A stretch of 64,000 nucleotides of DNA. Source: Vibrio sp. GTDB taxonomy: Bacteria > Pseudomonadota > Gammaproteobacteria > Enterobacterales > Vibrionaceae. The DNA is taken from assembly GCA_028131545.1 (NCBI GenBank), contig JAOICL010000005.1:1-64000 (forward strand), given 5' to 3'. Positions 10,442 through 19,339 of the stretch are shown here, piece by piece; the first letter of the stretch is position 1, and each line of letters starts with the position of its first letter. The translations under genes were made by a program, and so were the position numbers. The notes beneath the pieces are model-generated. The model searched no databases. It had not been told where the DNA came from and worked only from the letters and a program-made list of their open reading frames with translations.

Positions 10442-10669
10442 TTAAGAGTGATATATCTTTTCAAAATTTGATGGTTTCCAACCCAACATCACACGATCAC
10501 CAATTTTTAGAACGGGTACCGAGCGAGCACCTAGGGCATCTAGCTCTTTACGTCCTCGCTGCATCTTCGCATTACATAAGCGGTATGGGATTTTTTTACT
10601 GTCTAGATATCGTTGTGCATCTTTACAATGCGGGCACTTATCGGTGACGTACAATACAACTCTTTTCAT
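10442..10669 (-). CDS. Glutaredoxin-like protein
   Basis: 75 aa from the internal ATG: MKRVVLYVTDKCPHCKDAQRYLDSKKIPY, CPHC active site; RSVPVLKIGDRV. ORF-track start (10798) looks too long. Confidence 0.8.
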   Translation of the reverse strand: MKRVVLYVTDKCPHCKDAQRYLDSKKIPYRLCNAKMQRGRKELDALGARSVPVLKIGDRVMLGWKPSNFEKIYHS

Positions 10670-10786
10670 TTTATGTCTCAATAACCTATGATATTGAATT
10701 AATGATAATACGTATAATAGACTCTGTAAATTATGAGAGTGATTCATCTTAATATATTCAAGTGTGGATGAACGAGGAGCGATGCT

Positions 10787-11791
10787 TTGAAGTTTCAAAA
10801 AATAAACGCAATAAAGGGGTTATGTAAAGAAAATCCTTTAGAAGAGCGTTATCAGTTTAAGCAACTAACGCAGTCTATGCCTGAGTTGAAAAGTCATATT
10901 ATCAATAATCCACGAGGAGAGATGAGTATTGATTTCTCTAATCCACTCTCGGTTAAACTATTGAATAAGGCATTACTTAAGTATTACTTCAACATAAAGG
11001 ATTGGGATATTCCAAAGGGGTATTTATGCCCACCGATTCCAAGTCGATCGGATTATATATATCGACTACTGCTTCTACTTGGTATGACAAAAGGAAAGGG
11101 GAATAAAGAAAGCATCAACAAAGCCGAAAACAATACAAGATCATCGATGATCTCAATGTTAGATATAGGGACAGGGGCAAATCTCGTGTATCCAATCGTT
11201 GCTTGCTCAGGGTTAGGATGGAGGGTCGTTGGAGCCGATATAGATCCGATATCGGTAAAAAATGCGAAAAAAATCGTGAGTGAAAATGGTGATACAATGA
11301 ATAATACCGACATTCGTTTACAAAAGGATCCTAAGTGTCTATTTATAGGAGTCATTAAAAACGATGAGTATTTTGATGTAACGGTCTGTAATCCTCCATT
11401 TCATAAATCGGCTGAAGAGGCGGCAGAAGGAAACCAAAGAAAAAGAAGTAATTTATCAAAGAATCAAGATAAAAGACGATCTGATCTTATGAAGGAAGCT
11501 GATAAACCTTCAAGAAGGAATAACAGGTCAAAATTAGAATTAAACTTTGGCGGTCAAAATACGGAATTATGGGCTCCAGGTGGTGAACTTGGTTTCATTA
11601 AAAGAATGATGTTTGAAAGTCGCCATTATAGAAATCAAGTAGGCTGGTTTACAACCTTGATATCAAAAAAAGAAAACGTAAGACCGATGAAAAAATGGGC
11701 ACAAGAAATGGGTGCGAAAGAAGTCAAAGTCATTGAAATGATGCATGGACAGAAAATAACCCGCATATTCTCATGGACATACACACAGTAG
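10787..11791 (+). CDS. rlmF: 23S rRNA (adenine1618-N6)-methyltransferase
   Basis: LDIGTGANLVYP, VVGADIDPISVKNAK, VCNPPFHKSAEEA, LNFGGQNTELWAPGGE motifs. Confidence 0.9.
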   Translation: MKFQKINAIKGLCKENPLEERYQFKQLTQSMPELKSHIINNPRGEMSIDFSNPLSVKLLNKALLKYYFNIKDWDIPKGYLCPPIPSRSDYIYRLLLLLGMTKGKGNKESINKAENNTRSSMISMLDIGTGANLVYPIVACSGLGWRVVGADIDPISVKNAKKIVSENGDTMNNTDIRLQKDPKCLFIGVIKNDEYFDVTVCNPPFHKSAEEAAEGNQRKRSNLSKNQDKRRSDLMKEADKPSRRNNRSKLELNFGGQNTELWAPGGELGFIKRMMFESRHYRNQVGWFTTLISKKENVRPMKKWAQEMGAKEVKVIEMMHGQKITRIFSWTYTQ

Positions 11792-12015
11792 TCAAAAAGT
11801 TAATATAACAAGTTATCCACATATTTATTAAGATATTAACAGGTAAAAAAGCCATTTTATGCACAGTTCATTCTTTATTAGTGAGATAAATGTAACAGTA
11901 AATTTTAAAAGTGATATATGCGTCATAAGTGAGATGTTGGCTTGTTGGTTTGTCAGGGTATTGTAAAATTTATGTAAATAGAAAGACAATGATGAACCGA
12001 ACAAGGACTCTTTAT

Positions 12016-12897
12016 ATGGCTAGTAACCTTAAAGTGAAAGAACAGGAAACGAAAAGTGCTACTGTTGAAGCAATATATATGAAAGAGGTCTCTAAGCACT
12101 CTCTTCTTAAAGCAGAAGAAGAAAAAGAAGTCGCAATCGAAGTCAAAAAAGGATGCCTAGAAGCAAGACAGCGCATGATTAATGCGAATCTTCGTCTCGT
12201 TGTAACGGTAGCGAAAAAACACATTGGACGTGGTATCGATTTTGGAGATCTTATTAATGAAGGCAATATCGGCTTAATGCACGCAGTTGAAAAATTTGAT
12301 CCTGATTTAGGGTATCGCTTTTCAACCTATGCAATGTGGTGGATCAAGCAGTCGATTGATCGCGCCATCATGAATCAAGGCCGAACCATTCGAATTCCAG
12401 TGCATAAGATCAAAGAAATCAGACAATGTTATTATGCAAAAACCAATTTACAAAAATCAGGTGTATCAGAGCCAAGCGATGAAGAGATTGCTACTCAGTT
12501 AGGTATTGCACCTGAAAAAGTGTCAGAGATGTTAAAGTTAAGTGAAGACTCTATCTCCCTTGATCAGAACTGGGGCACCAGTGATTCAGACAATGCGAAC
12601 TTATTGAATACAGTTCATGATGATGATGTATACGATCATCCTGAACAAACGATGATGGATCAAAATTTAAATAAAGCATTGCTTGATATTGTTAAACAAT
12701 TGCCAGAACGTCACCAAAACATTATCAACCTGCGTTATGGGTTAATTGATGGTGAACCTAAAACTCTTGAAGAAGTGTCGAAAATATTAGTCATCAGCCG
12801 TGAACGAGTCAGACAGATCCAAAATCAAACATTACAAATCTTACGTGATAAATTACATCACCAGAAGATCAATAAAGAAAGCTTAGCGAGTGTGTAA
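12016..12897 (+). CDS. RpoS-family (group 2 sigma-70) sigma factor, possibly RpoQ-like
   Basis: Regions 2 ([62 protein letters not shown]) and 4 ([27 protein letters not shown]). ATG 12016 chosen for the AAGGA SD at 12003; ATG 11989/11992 also possible. Not flanked by nlpD/mutS as canonical rpoS is. Confidence 0.82.
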   Translation: MASNLKVKEQETKSATVEAIYMKEVSKHSLLKAEEEKEVAIEVKKGCLEARQRMINANLRLVVTVAKKHIGRGIDFGDLINEGNIGLMHAVEKFDPDLGYRFSTYAMWWIKQSIDRAIMNQGRTIRIPVHKIKEIRQCYYAKTNLQKSGVSEPSDEEIATQLGIAPEKVSEMLKLSEDSISLDQNWGTSDSDNANLLNTVHDDDVYDHPEQTMMDQNLNKALLDIVKQLPERHQNIINLRYGLIDGEPKTLEEVSKILVISRERVRQIQNQTLQILRDKLHHQKINKESLASV

Positions 12898-12940
12898 TCC
12901 TTTTTGTTTCCCTATTTAACATTCGATAATTTTCTTTAAT

Positions 12941-12975
12941 AAAAAGCCAGAGTATGATGAACTCTGGCTTTTTTG
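12941..12975 (+). terminator. Rho-independent terminator
   Basis: aaaaagccagagt atgatga actctggctttttt. Confidence 0.9.
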
Positions 12976-12977
12976 TT

Positions 12978-13718
12978 TTAAGACGCTTTTAAATTGGCTC
13001 GCTTGGCTAAAAACTTATCAAGTTGATTTTGATATTTGATCTGGAGTGCGCGGTTTCCTGCCTTTTTTTCAAGTTTGATTAACATTTCAAGCGAGGGCTT
13101 TCGCATACCGTAACGTTGTTGAAATTGAAACAAGCGTAAACGAGCATCATTGTAGGCGCCTTGTTCTATTTCTAATTTGGCTAATTGTAATAAAGACCGT
13201 GGTCTATTTGGATCATGATCTAATGCTCGTTGAAAATAAGTGCGAGCTTTATCTGTATGACCCGATTTGGTTGAGCAATATCCGGCATTTTCATAACTTG
13301 CAGCGATAAGATAATAGTAGGGTTGGTCTATTGCTTGATTGAAATATCGGTCGGCTTTCTTATATTCGCCATGTTTGCACAAAAAGGTGGCGAAGTTATT
13401 CATAACGTTTCCATTTTTTGGGTTATCGTCAATAGCATCTTCATACATTTCACGTGCAGAAGTTGTTTCACCGACTTTTTCAAAGTAATGCGCCATTGAT
13501 AATTGTGCTCGATAGTACTCAGGGGAAAAATAGAGTGCCCGTTCTAAGTTTTCACGTGCTTTAATCATATTTCCTTGCCTCATATAACCGAGTCCAAGTT
13601 CAATTCGTGTTTCGGCTTTTTCTTTTTTAGATACTTTGATTTCAGGTTCGGGTTTATCTGTAACCGTGACACACGCGGTTAATAAAAGACAACATGATAA
13701 AGTAAAAATAGGGCGCAT
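12978..13718 (-). CDS. PilW/PilF-like TPR lipoprotein
   Basis: 246 aa; lipobox CLLLTAC; TPR repeats (YMRQGNMIKARENLERALYFSPEY; NNFATFLCKHGEYKKADRYFNQAI) matching PilW/PilF. Confidence 0.75.
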   Translation of the reverse strand: MRPIFTLSCCLLLTACVTVTDKPEPEIKVSKKEKAETRIELGLGYMRQGNMIKARENLERALYFSPEYYRAQLSMAHYFEKVGETTSAREMYEDAIDDNPKNGNVMNNFATFLCKHGEYKKADRYFNQAIDQPYYYLIAASYENAGYCSTKSGHTDKARTYFQRALDHDPNRPRSLLQLAKLEIEQGAYNDARLRLFQFQQRYGMRKPSLEMLIKLEKKAGNRALQIKYQNQLDKFLAKRANLKAS

Positions 13719-13990
13719 ACAGTGTTCCTTGCTCTCGCTGAGTCACGTGAGTTGGTATTCACTCAGTATGACGTTCAAAAATCCTTTCCTTCTATTTTAG
13801 TAATAATAATTCGTAGGCAGATAGCCAAGTCATAGCCATGCGATCAAGGTGGCATTTTGTCTTTTGTTGAATGAAATATTAATTTTACAAAGACTTGATG
13901 TTATTTTACTTTTTCTTGATTCCTAAAAAGTTGTAAAAAGGTAGAGTACATCACATATTTTGGTGAACTTAACAACGAGAGATAACAATA

Positions 13991-14485
13991 ATGCGTCAAT
14001 GGATTTTAGCTTTAAGCGTACTCCTATTAACAGCTTGCACAGCGACACAAGAAGAGAATAAAAATAAGAATGCACAAAATACGCAAGGTGATGTGGAAGT
14101 GAGGCTTATTGTAAATTCGGTTGATGCTGATTGTGATAACTGTGCGTTATCGGTTAAAGCAGAGGGAAGTACGTTAGAACATAGTATCCATCCTTCAGGT
14201 GCGGATTACTCAATTGAAACGATTACACATGCGAATGCAATGATTACTATTCATCCAGGTGTAATGACAGATAATGGCTTTGAACTTGAAACATCATCTA
14301 AGACAACGGCCGTTTTTCTCAATAGCCAGTTACCTCAAGATATCAGTGGAACACAATCTTCAGTGGTTTTATGTATGGATTATTCATTTACAGATTCAAC
14401 TATCGTAGATATGTATGAAGGCTACAAAACTGATACTGGTTGTGAAGCACTATCGAATGAATCTGATATGGCAATGAGAATGTAA
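13991..14485 (+). CDS. Hypothetical lipoprotein
   Basis: 164 aa with lipobox (LSVLLLTAC); no recognised domain. Confidence 0.6.
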   Translation: MRQWILALSVLLLTACTATQEENKNKNAQNTQGDVEVRLIVNSVDADCDNCALSVKAEGSTLEHSIHPSGADYSIETITHANAMITIHPGVMTDNGFELETSSKTTAVFLNSQLPQDISGTQSSVVLCMDYSFTDSTIVDMYEGYKTDTGCEALSNESDMAMRM

Positions 14486-14530
14486 GTAAAATATTAAATA
14501 ATTCAATCATTTAATTCTGACTCAATTTTA

Positions 14531-14570
14531 ATATATGTGGTCTCTGGAACAGTCTAGAGACCACATATAT
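14531..14570. terminator. Perfect 15-bp inverted repeat between convergent genes
   Basis: atatatgtggtctct ggaacagtct agagaccacatatat. Confidence 0.65.
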
Positions 14571-14578
14571 GCGAAAAA

Positions 14579-15523
14579 TTAATCGTTATTCTGTGTAAAA
14601 TGATTGATATCAAATGTCTCTAAATCATATGGTGTCTGTTGGTATACGCAGTAATTTAGCCAATTTGAAAATAATAAATGGCCATGACTGCGCCAAGAAG
14701 CACATGCAGGATTATCTGGGTTATTATTTGGATAATAATTAACCGGGATCATCGGTTCTTGTCCTTCACCAAGATCGCGTACATATTCATTATGTAAGGT
14801 TGATGCATCGTATTCTGGATGACCAGTAACAAAGACGTTTCGTTTGTCTTTTGTTGACGCGAGATAAACGCCTGCAATATCCGAAGTCGCTAGTATATCA
14901 AGATCGGTTTGCTCTTTAAGGTAATTGATAGAAAAGTCAGCATAGCGAGAATGCGGAGCGAGAAACTCATCATCAAATCCACGAAGCAAAGGATGATGGT
15001 TATCATGACTACGATGAGAGTAGACACCGGAAAGTTTTTCTTTTCTCGTTTTCTTTGGAAGATTGTAGAGTAGCTTTAAACCCGCTTGAGCAGCCCAACA
15101 TACATATAATGTTGATGTGACGTGGTTTTTTGCCCACTTCATGATCGTTTCTAAATGATCCCAATAGTAAACATCTTCAAACTGGACCAGACCTAATGGA
15201 GCTCCGGTGATGATGAGCCCATCAAAATTTCTATTCTTTACGGTATCAAACTGTCTATAAAAAGCATCTAGATGTTCTTCAGGGGTATTTTTACTCGGTC
15301 GGTCATCGATTCTTAATAATTCCACATCGACTTGAAGTGGGCTATTGGACAGAAGACGTAGAAATTGAGTTTCAGTCTCTATTTTTTTTGGCATTAAGTT
15401 TAAGATCAACACTTTTAAAGGGCGGATCTCCTGTGAGTTCGCGCGCGATACGTCCATCACGAAGATATTTTCTTTTTTTAATGTATCAGATGCAGGTAAT
15501 AAATCTGGAATCTTAATCGGCAT
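14579..15523 (-). CDS. metA: Homoserine O-succinyltransferase
   Basis: 314 aa; [11 protein letters not shown]...[59 protein letters not shown]. Confidence 0.93.
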   Translation of the reverse strand: MPIKIPDLLPASDTLKKENIFVMDVSRANSQEIRPLKVLILNLMPKKIETETQFLRLLSNSPLQVDVELLRIDDRPSKNTPEEHLDAFYRQFDTVKNRNFDGLIITGAPLGLVQFEDVYYWDHLETIMKWAKNHVTSTLYVCWAAQAGLKLLYNLPKKTRKEKLSGVYSHRSHDNHHPLLRGFDDEFLAPHSRYADFSINYLKEQTDLDILATSDIAGVYLASTKDKRNVFVTGHPEYDASTLHNEYVRDLGEGQEPMIPVNYYPNNNPDNPACASWRSHGHLLFSNWLNYCVYQQTPYDLETFDINHFTQNND

Positions 15524-15539
15524 AATGGGCTCCTAATTC

Positions 15540-15581
15540 TTTACATTCCCATATGGCATCATCCGTTGATGTAAATGCCAT
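15540..15581 (-). promoter_or_regulatory. Two interleaved inverted repeats in the metA leader (candidate RNA switch/pseudoknot)
   Basis: Minus strand: ATGGCAT-TTACAT-CAACGGATG-ATGCCAT-ATGGGA-ATGTAAA-GAATT-AGGAG-CCCATT-ATG; ATGGCAT pairs with ATGCCAT and TTTACAT with ATGTAAA, upstream of the SD. Confidence 0.35.
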
Positions 15582-15705
15582 GAATAATTTCAATATCGAG
15601 TTAGGTAATGAAACTCGATTAAATCGATCGCTTTACAGTAGATATTATCATGCTTGACCATTATCATGAATGAAAAATCAGTAATTGATATACAGGATAC
15701 CACTT

Positions 15706-16128
15706 ATGGGAAAACGTAGCCCTTTGGTCGAAATGACTTCCTATGGCATCTATACACAATGGGATTCTCGCTCTAAATCGTTACCAAAAATTCAAAACTT
15801 TACAACGGATGTTGCTGCTGACATTGATGTAGAGTTTGGATTCATTATCAATATTAAGAGAGCGAAAGGAAAAGTGATTGAGTTTTGCATTCAACATCCA
15901 GGTATTCTCGGTAAAAAAGGAGAAGCATTGGAGGCTTTTACAGGGGATGTTCATATTAATAACAATGACTGGGAATTTTATCTTGGCGATACAATATGGG
16001 ATCCCATTGAAGATAAAATAGGGCCGTGGATTATGTCAATTTCATTAGATGGCGTGGTCATTGCCAAGAAAACATTCCATGTACATGCACAGGATGAAGG
16101 GCATTTCTGGAAAAAGCGAGGGTTCTAA
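15706..16128 (+). CDS. DUF3859 family protein
   Basis: MGKRSPLVEMTSYGIYTQWDSRSK...FGFIINIKRAKGKVIEFCIQHPGI...GPWIMSISLDG; start taken at the ATG before GKRSP. Confidence 0.7.
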   Translation: MGKRSPLVEMTSYGIYTQWDSRSKSLPKIQNFTTDVAADIDVEFGFIINIKRAKGKVIEFCIQHPGILGKKGEALEAFTGDVHINNNDWEFYLGDTIWDPIEDKIGPWIMSISLDGVVIAKKTFHVHAQDEGHFWKKRGF

Positions 16129-16284
16129 TCTTATTGGTGGTAGCGATGTTCTATATGAGACACTGTCTTGTATACGCGTGTATGCTACCTTCTTTGTTGT
16201 GATAGTGTTCTGTATTTTAGTCTTGTTCGCAGTTGTTATGTCTTTCTCAATCTACACTCATAGATACATTTTGAGGGGGATAAT

Positions 16285-18507
16285 ATGTTTAAGAAAACAT
16301 CGATTGCAGCATCAATTATGATGCTTTTTCCTACGTTAGCGATGGCTGCTGATGAATGGCAACCAAAGAGTTATTCAGGAGGGAACCAAGTTTGTTATAA
16401 TGGTGAGCTATATCAAGCCAAATGGTGGGCTGGTAGTAGAAGCATACCCAACCCTAATGGCGCGACATCACCATCACAAAGTGGTTGGGGAAGTAATCCA
16501 TGGTTACCGTTAGGTTCTTCAGCACAATGTACAGGAGGAGAACCAGAGCCGGAACCAGAACCAGAGCCGGAACCAGATAATGAAGCACCTCAAGCTGACG
16601 CTGGTCCAAACATCACCTTACAAGAGGCTGAAACACACTTTGTTCTTAATGGCTCAAGATCCTATGACGCAGATAATGATGAATTAACGTATCAATGGGA
16701 ATCATTAACAACAGGCGCTCAAATCACTTCTTCTTCAGGGATTAACGCCTCCATATCCATTACCAATTACCAATATTTAACGGAATACCGATTTAGGTTG
16801 ACGGTGTCAGATGGTCAAGCAGAAGATAGGGATATTATCTCTGTATTTACACCGGCTGAAATGATTGTTGTATCAAACAATGCACCGGTAGCTGATGCTG
16901 GACAGTCCATCGCTTTGAATACTCAAGTAGAATCGGGTTGGCTTGATGGAACTCAATCTTTTGATCAAGATGATGATGTATTGACTTATCAATGGGAACA
17001 ACTCTCTGGCCCTGCGGCCGATATCTCAAACCCGACTTATGCGTTAACACGATTTACATTAAACAATTATGAATATGAGACAGATTATGTCTTTAGAATA
17101 ACAGTTAATGACGGAGAGTTGACTTCTTCAGATACTGTCGTTGTATCGACAGCAAAAGAACCGGATGTTATTCCTGATGGTGATATTATTCCGAGAACCG
17201 TCTTTGTACAACCGATAGGCGATGGTGCGACGTTAATTGATCAGCAGTTACGTTTCTGGCGACCAAGTCCAATGACATCGACGGGTTTTTATGTCACCCG
17301 AGGTGAACAAGTCACGATCAATGTTGATTATCAAGGTACAAATGCAGCATCAAATCGAGTGCAAGCGTTTATCACCGTGCCACATAACCGTAAGCATGCT
17401 TTTAGTGGTTCTCAAGCGGTGAACTTAAATCAAGGTAGTAATACGTTTAATATCACCCAAGAGGGTATTTTGTACTATTACATTAATTCTTCAAGTAATA
17501 ACAACAATGTGAAAGTGACTCTTTCTTCCGGTGGACGTGAGTTCCCTCGATTTATATCGGGTGTTCATACTCAATCCGATTGGAATTATATGGTCAGTCA
17601 ATTTACTGATTCGCCTTATATTGAATTGGTAGGCGACAAGATGATGTTAACGGCTAGACGATCTGCCGTACTTCAGGCGTTGGATGGACGCAGTCCAGAT
17701 GTCACATTAGATTTATGGGATAATATAGTCTCGATTGCAGAGGAGCAATACGCCTTAACATCATCAAACCAAAATAGTGTACACCGTGAAATTCCTCATC
17801 GATTCCACTTTGTTGATGGTATTCCACCAGTAGGTGTACAAAATAATGATACGTGTTACGGGGAGTTAAATGCTTGGACATATCGTCTTCAATCTTGTAC
17901 CAATGGTGCGACTCAAAAAATACTCGATCCAGATATTTTAGGTTCAGTGAATGGTTGGGGACCTTGGCATGAGTTAGGCCATCATATGCAGATGACATCA
18001 TTCACACCAAGTTATCTATCAGGTTCGACAGCTGGAGTTGGAGATTTTACGGAAGTTACGGTTAATCTAACGTCGCTATTAGTGAATCAGCGATTAGGTA
18101 TCACTCCTAGATTTGAACGCTGGGGTGATTGGAATAAACATGTTGTGCCTTATCTAAATCAATCGTCAAATAAAAATATTAGTACGGCTAATAATTGGGT
18201 ACAACTGGGCATGTTTTGGCAATTACACTTAACATTTGGAGAAGCGTTTTATCAAGAACTCGCAACCAATGCGCGCAATAATTATCAAGTCATGGGGAGT
18301 ATTTCAAATAGCAATCGTCTTCAAAGCTTTATTGTTGAAGCAAGCAAAGCGAGTGGGTATGATTTAAGACCCTACTTTGATAAATGGGGACTTGTTTCTA
18401 ATTCAAGTACTCATTCAACAATGAATAATCTCAATTTGAAAACATTATCAGATCCTATTTGGGATAATAGGGATACAGATATCCGTTATCGATTATCGAT
18501 ACAATAA
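16285..18507 (+). CDS. Secreted M60-like zinc metallopeptidase with N-terminal CBM5/12 and two PKD-like domains
   Basis: 740 aa; signal peptide; CBM5/12 (EWQPKSYSGGNQVCYNGELYQAKWWAGSRS...WLPLG); PEPEPEPEPEP linker; two PKD-like repeats (ADAGPNITLQ.., ADAGQSIALN..); M60 region with HEXXH (GPWHELGHHMQM). Confidence 0.88.
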   Translation: MFKKTSIAASIMMLFPTLAMAADEWQPKSYSGGNQVCYNGELYQAKWWAGSRSIPNPNGATSPSQSGWGSNPWLPLGSSAQCTGGEPEPEPEPEPEPDNEAPQADAGPNITLQEAETHFVLNGSRSYDADNDELTYQWESLTTGAQITSSSGINASISITNYQYLTEYRFRLTVSDGQAEDRDIISVFTPAEMIVVSNNAPVADAGQSIALNTQVESGWLDGTQSFDQDDDVLTYQWEQLSGPAADISNPTYALTRFTLNNYEYETDYVFRITVNDGELTSSDTVVVSTAKEPDVIPDGDIIPRTVFVQPIGDGATLIDQQLRFWRPSPMTSTGFYVTRGEQVTINVDYQGTNAASNRVQAFITVPHNRKHAFSGSQAVNLNQGSNTFNITQEGILYYYINSSSNNNNVKVTLSSGGREFPRFISGVHTQSDWNYMVSQFTDSPYIELVGDKMMLTARRSAVLQALDGRSPDVTLDLWDNIVSIAEEQYALTSSNQNSVHREIPHRFHFVDGIPPVGVQNNDTCYGELNAWTYRLQSCTNGATQKILDPDILGSVNGWGPWHELGHHMQMTSFTPSYLSGSTAGVGDFTEVTVNLTSLLVNQRLGITPRFERWGDWNKHVVPYLNQSSNKNISTANNWVQLGMFWQLHLTFGEAFYQELATNARNNYQVMGSISNSNRLQSFIVEASKASGYDLRPYFDKWGLVSNSSTHSTMNNLNLKTLSDPIWDNRDTDIRYRLSIQ

Positions 18508-18520
18508 TATTAAAGAGATG

Positions 18521-18552
18521 AAAAAAGGTGAGTATTATACTCACCTTTTTTA
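18521..18552. terminator. Bidirectional rho-independent terminator
   Basis: aaaaaaggtgagta ttata ctcacctttttta between convergent genes. Confidence 0.88.
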
Positions 18553-18613
18553 TTGTTATTATATCGACGACTTCATGTGAAAGGTGTCGATGCTTTAAGC
18601 ATGAATGGTCGAG

Positions 18614-19339
18614 TTAAGTTAACATATCATGTCCAAGCTCAAAATTAAGAGAGCCTTTGGAAAAAGCATGGATTTTAGCAAGATCAGTTTCAATTAGGTG
18701 CTCATAACGGGTAGGGATATGCACCGTAACCATGTTAGTTTCTTTTAAAAAACGAAATGTTTTCGCCAATGCTACCCAGTCAGTATACGCCGTTAATTGG
18801 TGACCATGTCGTTGTTCAAAGCTGGCATAGCGTGGTGTTAATTGAGTACATGAGCTAGTGACTTTAGAGTTAATCGGACACACCGTTCCAAAATCAATTA
18901 AGGTGGCAGATTGTTCGGTAACAATAATATTACTTGGTTTAATATCGGCATGGATAAAGCCAAGGTTGTGTAAGGACTGAATTTGATGCTCTAAGCTGGT
19001 AATTATTTTAGAGTCAGAGACATGGGCAAGGTTTAAAGGTGTACCTTGAAAGTGGGGCTGTATTAAAAAGATGCCTTGTTGCCCCTTGTTTAGGTTGAAA
19101 TAGCCATGCTCCAGTAAACGATGCCTAAACAGGGGGGTGTCAGAATAAAAGTGTATCTCATTACGTAGTGCGATTCGATGTTGAAATACTAACGCAAATT
19201 TTATTATGCACTCACCATACTTAACATGTTGACATAGATAGACATAAGGAGTGATTGCTTTAATTAAAGAGCAATCCTTTGGCATAATAGTCTGATATTG
19301 ATGCATATTAGGCTTGTGTTCGATATTCATTGTCATCAT
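18614..19339 (-). CDS. Minimal Ser/Thr protein kinase, T6SS-associated
   Basis: 241 aa; GFIHADIKPSNIIV catalytic loop, LIDFGTV (DFG), CIIKFA (VAIK-like Lys); ATGA overlap with the tssM stop. Confidence 0.75.
   Translation of the reverse strand: MMTMNIEHKPNMHQYQTIMPKDCSLIKAITPYVYLCQHVKYGECIIKFALVFQHRIALRNEIHFYSDTPLFRHRLLEHGYFNLNKGQQGIFLIQPHFQGTPLNLAHVSDSKIITSLEHQIQSLHNLGFIHADIKPSNIIVTEQSATLIDFGTVCPINSKVTSSCTQLTPRYASFEQRHGHQLTAYTDWVALAKTFRFLKETNMVTVHIPTRYEHLIETDLAKIHAFSKGSLNFELGHDMLT

Noticed and set aside
11813-11821. Perfect DnaA box TTATCCACA upstream of the sigma-factor gene
   Set aside because: Single isolated 9-mer with no cluster of boxes or AT-rich unwinding element; chance occurrence is likely.
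16049-16321. 90-aa ORF overlapping the DUF3859 gene end and the M60 gene start
   Set aside because: Overlaps two well-supported genes in another frame; no supporting evidence.
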